Source: Methylobacterium sp. BTF04 (GTDB lineage Bacteria; Pseudomonadota; Alphaproteobacteria; Rhizobiales; Beijerinckiaceae). From it: a stretch of DNA of 32,162 nt. Below, piece by piece: positions 27,202 to 32,162 of this stretch; within the stretch, counting starts at the first letter, position 1, and every line of letters starts with the position of its first letter. The stretch is from assembly GCF_010692745.1 (NCBI RefSeq), contig NZ_JAAHTB010000042.1:1-32162 (forward strand), written 5' to 3'. Under the pieces are notes generated by a model that made no database searches, was not told where the DNA came from, and saw only the letters and a list, made by a program, of their open reading frames with translations. The translations under genes were made by a program, and so were the position numbers.

Positions 27202-28014
27202 TTACTTTCGCGCGACGATGTAGGCGTAGCTCGCGAACATCCGCCAATCCCGCTTCTCGACGAAGCGATCGAAGGCCGCGGCCACGTGCTTCAACACCGG
27301 GACGGCGGGAAAGTACGGTGTGCCGAAGAACGGTACGACGCAGACATCGGTGAAGCCGATGCCGGTGAGGAGCGGTGACAGCGCCGCTTCACTCGCCCGA
27401 CAGCCTCGATAGAAAGCCGGAAACTTCGGAATCTCGTCCGGGTTTCGTGTCCTGTCGAGCATCCGCAGCATCCGGCTCGTCAAGGCTTCCGGCATGGCGA
27501 GGTTGAGGAGGAAGGGTGGCGAATACAGCGTCGGCACGAACGCGAAGCCGATCCCACCGGGCGCCAGCAGATCGTACACGTTCGACCAAGCCTTCTCTGC
27601 ATCGCGGACATGCTCGAACACCATCCGGGAGAAGATCAGGTCGAACGTTCCGAGCCCGACCGTCGCGCGGTCGACGTTCTGCCCGTCGATGTCTTGTGCG
27701 ATATCGAGGACGAGGCGCTTGAAGCCGCCCGGGGCGTAACGCAGCTCCTCGGCATCGAGATCGTTCACGGTCAGCTCGAAATCGAGCGCGCCGGCCTCTT
27801 CCACGGAGAAGAAGGGGTGCCGTCCCCCGCCGATCTCGAGCACTTTGCGCGCCGGCATTCTGCGAATCAGGCGTTCCAAGCTTGGCTTCAGGCTGCTCCA
27901 GGCATTCTCGGAGCGTCGCACGATCTCGTCGTCGCCGAGACAGGACCGCAAGGCACTGCGCTTGGGCGTTGAAGCGAAACTCTCGCCCAGCGCCGAACTC
28001 GTACCTGATGCCAC
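27202..28014 (-). CDS. SAM-dependent methyltransferase
   Basis: A 270-residue class I methyltransferase. RKVLEIGGGRHPFF is the SAM-binding glycine loop, FELTVNDLDAEEL the acidic strand after it, and FDLIFSRMVFEHVRDAEKAWSNVYDLLAPGG the conserved central part of Methyltransf_11/25-type enzymes. I take the GTG at 28014, with a perfect GGAGG 5 nt upstream; the frame is open to 28110 but the added residues lack structure. It is monocistronic and ends at a strong terminator. It probably decorates the polysaccharide or its terminal sugar, which is inferred from location only. Its promoter gap contains copy C of the repeated motif. Confidence 0.82.
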   Translation of the reverse strand: MASGTSSALGESFASTPKRSALRSCLGDDEIVRRSENAWSSLKPSLERLIRRMPARKVLEIGGGRHPFFSVEEAGALDFELTVNDLDAEELRYAPGGFKRLVLDIAQDIDGQNVDRATVGLGTFDLIFSRMVFEHVRDAEKAWSNVYDLLAPGGIGFAFVPTLYSPPFLLNLAMPEALTSRMLRMLDRTRNPDEIPKFPAFYRGCRASEAALSPLLTGIGFTDVCVVPFFGTPYFPAVPVLKHVAAAFDRFVEKRDWRMFASYAYIVARK

Positions 28015-28419
28015 GGAGGCCTCCAGTCTTGATGGGAACTCTACGGAGTCATGGCGTGCGCCAACGCTCACCCACGCGGTCTTTCGCCATAATCCGAAGC
28101 TATCGGGCACACCTATGTCATGTAATGACCAAAAAACCTGACACCCAATCGACTATTGAAGCTGGCGTCGATTGTGTCGGCGTGCGAACCGACGAGCACC
28201 CGTTACGGAGCCTCGGCAGTCATCCACGGGGTCAGATCACGATCACAGATTGACGAACGTTAATTTTGTCGAATTTTTAACCAACCGGATTGCTAATTCC
28301 GTGTGCCGAGCGCGATCGAGCAGCACATGATCCGATACAGCGGGGGACGTCTGAAAGACCCTCGAACAGGTTAGAGGCGACGGGAACGGTTTCCGGCGCT
28401 TTTCAGGAAGGCACCCGCC
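28015..28419. promoter_or_regulatory. Divergent promoter gap (methyltransferase / small membrane protein)
   Basis: A 405-bp gap between outward-reading genes, without a gene of its own. It holds a perfect dyad GTCAT-GTA-ATGAC (28117-28129) directly followed by copy C of the AAAAACCTGAC motif. An AT-rich stretch (28250-28290, CGTTAATTTTGTCGAA) lies 130-170 bp before the small membrane protein. Confidence 0.5.
28132..28142 (+). promoter_or_regulatory. Copy C of the AAAAACCTGAC motif
   Basis: An exact 11-base copy, 118 bp upstream of the methyltransferase start (minus) and 278 bp upstream of the small membrane protein (plus). It lies three bases after the GTCAT-GTA-ATGAC dyad. ACTATT follows nine bases later, as at the 6301 copy. 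Confidence 0.4.
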
Positions 28420-28767
28420 ATGGTGGCATTTGCTCTGTGTCTCGTCGGCGCCGGCATCATCCTCACGCTGTTGGCGCGCTTGCCCGGCTTGGTGATGGTT
28501 CTGGCCGGACTCGTCGTGGTGATTTCAGCCCTGACGATCCTCGGGGTGTTCGCCGTCGATACGACGTACTCGCTTCCGGTCAATCTCGTCGTTGGGATCG
28601 TGGCGCTTCAGATCGGCTATGGGCTCGGGGTCGTTTTGCGCGCGGTGCTCGGCCATTCGACCGCGCGTGTCCGCAGCAGGACCGTGCAGATGGGGCGCCG
28701 CGACCCGGTCGAATCCCCCGAAAAATCTACCGGTGAGGAAAGCGTCATCACGACGAGGGAGCGCTGA
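28420..28767 (+). CDS. Small three-helix membrane protein, possibly EPS-repressor-like (ExoX/SyrA family)
   Basis: A 115-residue protein with hydrophobic helices at about 2-18, 23-44 and 53-76 and a charged cytoplasmic-looking tail of 38 residues. The last helix contains ALQIGYGLGVVL, which resembles the Q-x-G-Y segment I recall in Rhizobium ExoX/SyrA exopolysaccharide production repressors. Those small membrane proteins lower EPS output, by an ExoY-directed mechanism in the ExoX case. If the likeness holds, it would tune the ExoY-type enzyme of this locus. AGGAAGG lies upstream of the ATG. Its last 20 bp overlap the 3' end of the opposing regulator gene. The family call is tentative. Confidence 0.65.
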   Translation: MVAFALCLVGAGIILTLLARLPGLVMVLAGLVVVISALTILGVFAVDTTYSLPVNLVVGIVALQIGYGLGVVLRAVLGHSTARVRSRTVQMGRRDPVESPEKSTGEESVITTRER

Positions 28768-29431
28768 ACCAGCCCTGCAGGATCGCGTATTGCACGATCT
28801 TGGCCCGGCTCCGGATATCGAGCTTCTCGCTGGCCCGGGTCTTGTAGGTCTCGATCGATTTCGACGTGACCCCCAGCTTGCCGGCCACCTCCTTGTTGGT
28901 GAAGCCGAACGCGATCAGCTTGAACACCTCCCGCTCTCGCTCGGTTAAAGTCACGACGATGCGGCCTCCGCGTCCGGACGCGCGCCGCGTCGTTCCGGCA
29001 TTGCCGGATACGAGGTGCGCCGCAATCGCCGGATCGAGGTAAAGCCCACCCCGCCTGACCGCGTCGATGGCCTGGAGAAGACATTGTGATGTCGAACGCT
29101 TCAGGACGTAGCCATGTGCACCGGCCGAGATCGTATCGCGTGCATAGGCACTGTCTTCGTACGCGCTGAAGATCACCACCCGGGTCGTCGGCGCCTCGGC
29201 CAGTATCTGCTTGAGAACGGCAAGACCATGCATCCCCGGCATGGTGATATCCAGAATGGCAATGTCGGGCTTGCGCTCGATGATGAGTCGCAGAGCATCC
29301 GAGCCGGTCGTCGCCTCCTGGATGATTTCCATCCCATCGACGTTGCGGAGGACGGCCCGGACACCTTCGACGCACATCGGATGGCCATCCGCGATCAGAA
29401 TTCTGAGCGGGTTCGCGATCTGTTTTTCCAT
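28748..29431 (-). CDS. NarL/FixJ-type response regulator (LuxR HTH)
   Basis: A 227-residue regulator. The receiver domain (about 9-125) has phosphoacceptor Asp61 (ILDITMPG), Ser89 and Lys111. The usual acidic pair near the N-terminus reads Asp15-Gly16 (ADGHP), so one metal ligand is missing. The LuxR-type HTH (about 160-220) has LTEREREVFKLIAFGFTNKEVAGKLGVTSKSIETY. It would bind DNA as a dimer, and its place beside the EPS locus makes it a candidate regulator of it. No histidine kinase is in the window. I take the ATG at 29431, with GGAG 7 nt upstream; a GTG lies one codon earlier. It converges on, and overlaps by 20 bp, the small membrane protein gene. Confidence 0.92.
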   Translation of the reverse strand: MEKQIANPLRILIADGHPMCVEGVRAVLRNVDGMEIIQEATTGSDALRLIIERKPDIAILDITMPGMHGLAVLKQILAEAPTTRVVIFSAYEDSAYARDTISAGAHGYVLKRSTSQCLLQAIDAVRRGGLYLDPAIAAHLVSGNAGTTRRASGRGGRIVVTLTEREREVFKLIAFGFTNKEVAGKLGVTSKSIETYKTRASEKLDIRSRAKIVQYAILQGWFSAPSS

Positions 29432-29550
29432 CACAAAACTCCACTATCGGCTTCGGATGAGATGAAGGCGAATGACTTGCTGTATAAAAATGCCGTTAAA
29501 TCAATGATTTATAATAGCTTGAGTTATAATTCGTATTTTTGATTTTTGAG

Positions 29551-29570
29551 GTCGGTGCCCCACCACCGAC
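29551..29570. terminator. Perfect 7-bp hairpin with flanking T-runs
   Basis: GTCGGTG (29551-29557) pairs with CACCGAC (29564-29570) around a 6-nt loop. On the plus strand GAGAACTTTT follows; on the minus strand CTCAAAAAT follows. It lies 120 bp upstream of the response regulator, away from any gene end, so if it is a terminator it may end a short untranslated RNA. Confidence 0.35.
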
Positions 29571-30673
29571 GAGAACTTTTCTACAAATTATGTCTACGTT
29601 TGTGTATCAAGTTATTGCGACGCACAATGCCGTAACTCCGGTATTTGGTCAACATGCGTTAATCACAAAAAGCTGTGATAAAAGACTGCGAGCCCGTATT
29701 CCCTCGCGCGTATTGAATCGATGTAAAGTACTTATACTATCGATGATGGATCAATAATAATATTAGTTATCAGATATTTTTGGATATTATGCTGTAATTG
29801 GCGCGTTGATGTGACATGAATCGATAATCAATTACTATTATTTAACCGTCGCAGGGGCGATTGAAAAACTCGTCTCACTGTTATTATTCAAAATATTCAT
29901 TATTATTATCAGCTATATAAACAGTAATTTAAGATACAGAGGATGTTTGACGTCTAAAGAGACGGATTGCTTTCTCTGGAAAATTTTATCATAAACCAAG
30001 AGGTCGTTATTTGGCTTCAGATCAGAATTGTTCTGACTGCTTCATTTAAACGGTGAGTATAAAATCTGCGTGGATTATTCAAGTTTGATTCGTTTATTTC
30101 GAAATCAATATTACAATATTTTTGTGAATAACAATAAAGAAAGTCCAATCTAGGGGGCGTTACAATCAAATTTATTGTCCTGTTACTCTTATTCGATAAT
30201 GAAAAGATAGCTCGTACGAAAACCAGTCCGCCTTCCCGGCAGTGGAATTTGCTTCTTTCGCGTGGAGACCCGCCGAGCACTCGCCACGAAGGCTCGCTCC
30301 TGAAGCGACTTTTGATCAGTCAGGTGTCGAGCGTACCTAAAAATTATCAGCAAAAATCGAAACAAAAATTCGATTTTTCTATATTTATTCGACTGCAGTC
30401 ACTGATCGATGCAGAGATTTCGCTGATAAGTTGTACAACCTTTCATCCTTATCCGCTCTTTGATTATCACGAGCGCGGATGACACGGGGTTGCGGTCTAG
30501 CGCCTGGCCCAGATCGTGGTCGGAATCTAGGGTGGTCTATAGTTCTAAAGCCGCCAGTACATCCGCGGTCGAACGATGTCTGAGGCGCCGAACGTCCCGA
30601 GCTCTGCGGCTTTGCCGCGACACGGTAAAACTTCCGCAGCCGAGGTGGATTCTCGCAAAGCACCTCCGGCCGA

Positions 30674-30693
30674 CAGGCGGCTGGGGCCGCCTG
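30674..30693. repeat. Strong 8-bp GC hairpin in the GC-rich island
   Basis: CAGGCGGC (30674-30681), loop TGGG, then GCCGCCTG (30686-30693). A smaller stem, GCGGC-TTT-GCCGC, lies about 70 bp to the left. No T-run follows on either strand. Confidence 0.5.
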
Positions 30694-31134
30694 CCCGCAC
30701 TGCAAACATGTGTGGATAATACGTGGAAAGAGCACGCAGTGCATCTGTGGGGCCTGAACCCGGCTTCGTTGTGGCGCGCAACGGTGTTCGGCTCAAGACC
30801 GTCCCGATCGCAAAGCGCTCGACGATCGCCTCAGGCACCCGCGTGGATTCGGCGCCGATTTCGGAGCGCTTGTGCGCCCTTCGTGCACCGAATGTGACCT
30901 CGTCCGTCACGGCGCTATCCGCGATGCGCGCTTCGACCCGTCTGGGACGTACCCCGCGCCACGCGGAGGGTCGGCTCGGTCATTCGGTCGTTGGCGCTAT
31001 TCCCGATTTTTTGGCCTGTAGATGGAAGCCTGAATGCGATTGTGAAACAGGATCGGTGAAGACGAAGTTCGTGATAGTACCGGGTGAGTTAGGATAAATA
31101 TTGATCAAAATCTGCCACTGAAAATGATGGATTT

Positions 31135-31743
31135 CTATTGAGTCGGATTGGTCAATTCCATCAACATCGAAATCAATTCGAGGGACGATTCCAAGGGAGA
31201 TTCGGTTTCGGTCTGGATTCGCAGATCCGGCGCATGGGGAGGCTCGTAGGGGCTGGAGATGCCGGTGAATTCCGGAATGAGGCCCGACCGAGCCTTGCCA
31301 TAGAGTCCCTTGGGATCGCGCGCCTCACACACCCGGAGGGGGGTGTCGATGAAGACTTCCACAAACGGAATGTCGCCGGCGATCCGACGCGCTGTCGCCC
31401 GTTCCGCTCTCAAGGGCGAGATCAGCGAAACCAGCACGATCAGTCCGGCCTCCGCGAGAAGTCGTGCAGCTTCGGCCGCCCGCCGGATGTTTTCGTCGCG
31501 GTCTTTGGTGCTGAAACCAAGATCGCCGCTCAATCCGTGTCGGAGATTGTCTCCATCGAGAACCATGGAATGTCGCCCACGGGCCGTCAACGTTCGATCG
31601 ACCACAGTTCCGATGCTGGATTTACCTGATCCCGAAAGGCCTGTCAGCCACGCAATGACTGGGCGTTGATTGAGGGTAGCCCACCGCGCCTCCTTGGGCT
31701 GCGAGATGTGCCAGGTTATGTTGGACGAAATAGTGTTCGACAT
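31135..31743 (-). CDS. cysC: Adenylyl-sulfate (APS) kinase
   Basis: A 202-residue CysC of usual length. Walker A is GLSGSGKSS (35-43), then DGDNLRHGL (63-71) for the substrate, ENIRRAAEAARL, the catalytic-loop segment LISPLRAER, and ARDPKGLYGKARSG with FTGISSPYEPP near the end. It phosphorylates APS with ATP to give PAPS, the sulfate donor for sulfotransferases and a step in sulfate assimilation. It stands alone: no cysD/cysN sulfurylase and no sulfotransferase are seen in the window. A role in sulfating the polysaccharide is possible but unsupported. The ribosome binding site is weak (CCGGAA close to the ATG). Confidence 0.93.
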   Translation of the reverse strand: MSNTISSNITWHISQPKEARWATLNQRPVIAWLTGLSGSGKSSIGTVVDRTLTARGRHSMVLDGDNLRHGLSGDLGFSTKDRDENIRRAAEAARLLAEAGLIVLVSLISPLRAERATARRIAGDIPFVEVFIDTPLRVCEARDPKGLYGKARSGLIPEFTGISSPYEPPHAPDLRIQTETESPLESSLELISMLMELTNPTQ

Positions 31744-32162
31744 TGTTCCGGCCTAGATCGAAATTCTAATTTTTGACGGAGCGCGAGCGAATATCCTAGC
31801 AAATCGATCTCAGTTTTAATTTGGTAAACTATAGATTAGTTTTGTTTGCGCTGATCCGAGCCATAAAAATCCTTGCGCGCCATCCGACGCCCAATGATCA
31901 AGCACTTCGTCACAATCTCAAAGAGATTTCTTGTCGGCCCATATCTCGGTAAAACGAACTAAATCTTCGGAAGATGTTCAATGCAATAATAAATCCGCAT
32001 CGTGATTCCATAAGTCCCAAAGAAAAAATATAAAAATTGTCTTTGTCATGAAGCAATGGATGGTAGGTGGGGCTGTTGGCCTCGGACGAAAGGGCGTTTG
32101 GACCTATCCCGTCTTATTCATCAGGCTGTTGCGGACGGTGGGTTCTGGGCTGATGGCGAGCG
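31744..32162. other. Gene-free AT-rich end of the window
   Basis: This 419-bp stretch upstream of cysC is AT-rich to about 32040 and should contain the cysC promoter. No recognised gene is seen. An ATG at 32051 opens a plus-strand frame that runs off the window end after 38 codons, without a good ribosome binding site. Confidence 0.45.

Larger units (their letters stand above)
29432..31134. other. 1.7-kb gap: AT-rich flanks around a GC-rich island, no recognised gene
   Basis: From 29450 to 30470 the DNA is strikingly AT-rich with many stops. From about 30480 to 31030 it becomes GC-rich like the coding DNA, then AT-rich again before cysC. Frames of 60-145 codons exist in the island on both strands, but I recognise no protein and see no good start sites. 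The whole may be a transferred segment, a decayed gene or a non-coding locus. Confidence 0.55.

Noticed and set aside
30385..31097. Frames of 119-145 codons in the GC-rich island, considered as a transposase or recombinase remnant
   Set aside because: No catalytic motif or terminal inverted repeats could be found, so the mobile-element call is unsupported.
32051..32162. A possible partial gene running off the right end
   Set aside because: Only 38 codons are visible, with no good ribosome binding site and no recognisable motif.

Overview
The window looks like chromosome from a GC-rich alphaproteobacterium, most likely Rhizobiales and possibly Methylobacteriaceae. The reasons are the GC-rich coding DNA beside AT-rich promoter gaps, the ExoY/ExoP/ExoF-type polysaccharide genes, and the SyrA/ExoX-like small membrane protein. 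The genus is an inference, because no rRNA or other marker gene is present.

Layout. (1) 1-5.5 kb, minus strand: an SPFH/band-7 membrane protein, then a two-gene molybdenum hydroxylase operon. That operon has an FAD subunit and a fused 2Fe-2S/molybdopterin subunit, with start and stop codons overlapping (ATGA). It appears unrelated to the rest. Two strong inverted repeats lie at 136-236. (2) 5.5-6.55 kb: about 1 kb with no convincing gene. (3) 6.55-27.1 kb: a Wzx/Wzy-type exopolysaccharide (EPS) locus. On the plus strand are the initiating sugar-phosphate transferase (ExoY type) and the chain-length/kinase protein (ExoP type). The periplasmic/outer-membrane export protein (ExoF type) is on the minus strand. 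Next come a GT2 and a GT4 glycosyltransferase (plus) and a GH16 enzyme with three 134-residue carbohydrate-binding-like repeats (plus). A six-gene minus-strand operon runs from 22875 down to 16430: HAD-like protein, its probable split partner domain, GT4, Wzx flippase, and two methyltransferases, the second FkbM-type. Another plus-strand run holds a GT4, a Wzy-like polymerase and a second, membrane-anchored GH16. (4) 27.2-29.4 kb: a third methyltransferase (minus), a small three-helix membrane protein resembling Rhizobium EPS repressors (plus), and an orphan NarL-type response regulator (minus) whose 3' end overlaps it. (5) 29.4-31.1 kb: an AT-rich gap without recognisable genes, containing a GC-rich island with a strong hairpin. 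(6) 31.1-31.7 kb: an orphan adenylyl-sulfate kinase (cysC), then a gene-free end.

How it fits together. ExoY starts the repeat unit on undecaprenyl phosphate. Four glycosyltransferases extend it, and up to three methyltransferases may decorate it or a bound precursor. Wzx flips it and the Wzy-like protein polymerises it. ExoP and ExoF control chain length and export, and the two GH16 proteins probably trim or remodel the product. The small membrane protein and the response regulator are candidate regulators.

The most interesting unexplained signals are these. An 11-base motif, AAAAACCTGAC, occurs exactly three times and once as a near match, each time in a gap upstream of an EPS transcription unit. 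A HAD/partner pair, which I recall as one fused protein in other bacteria, is split here. The GH16 enzyme has repeats and no signal peptide. The AT-rich gap carries a structured GC-rich island.
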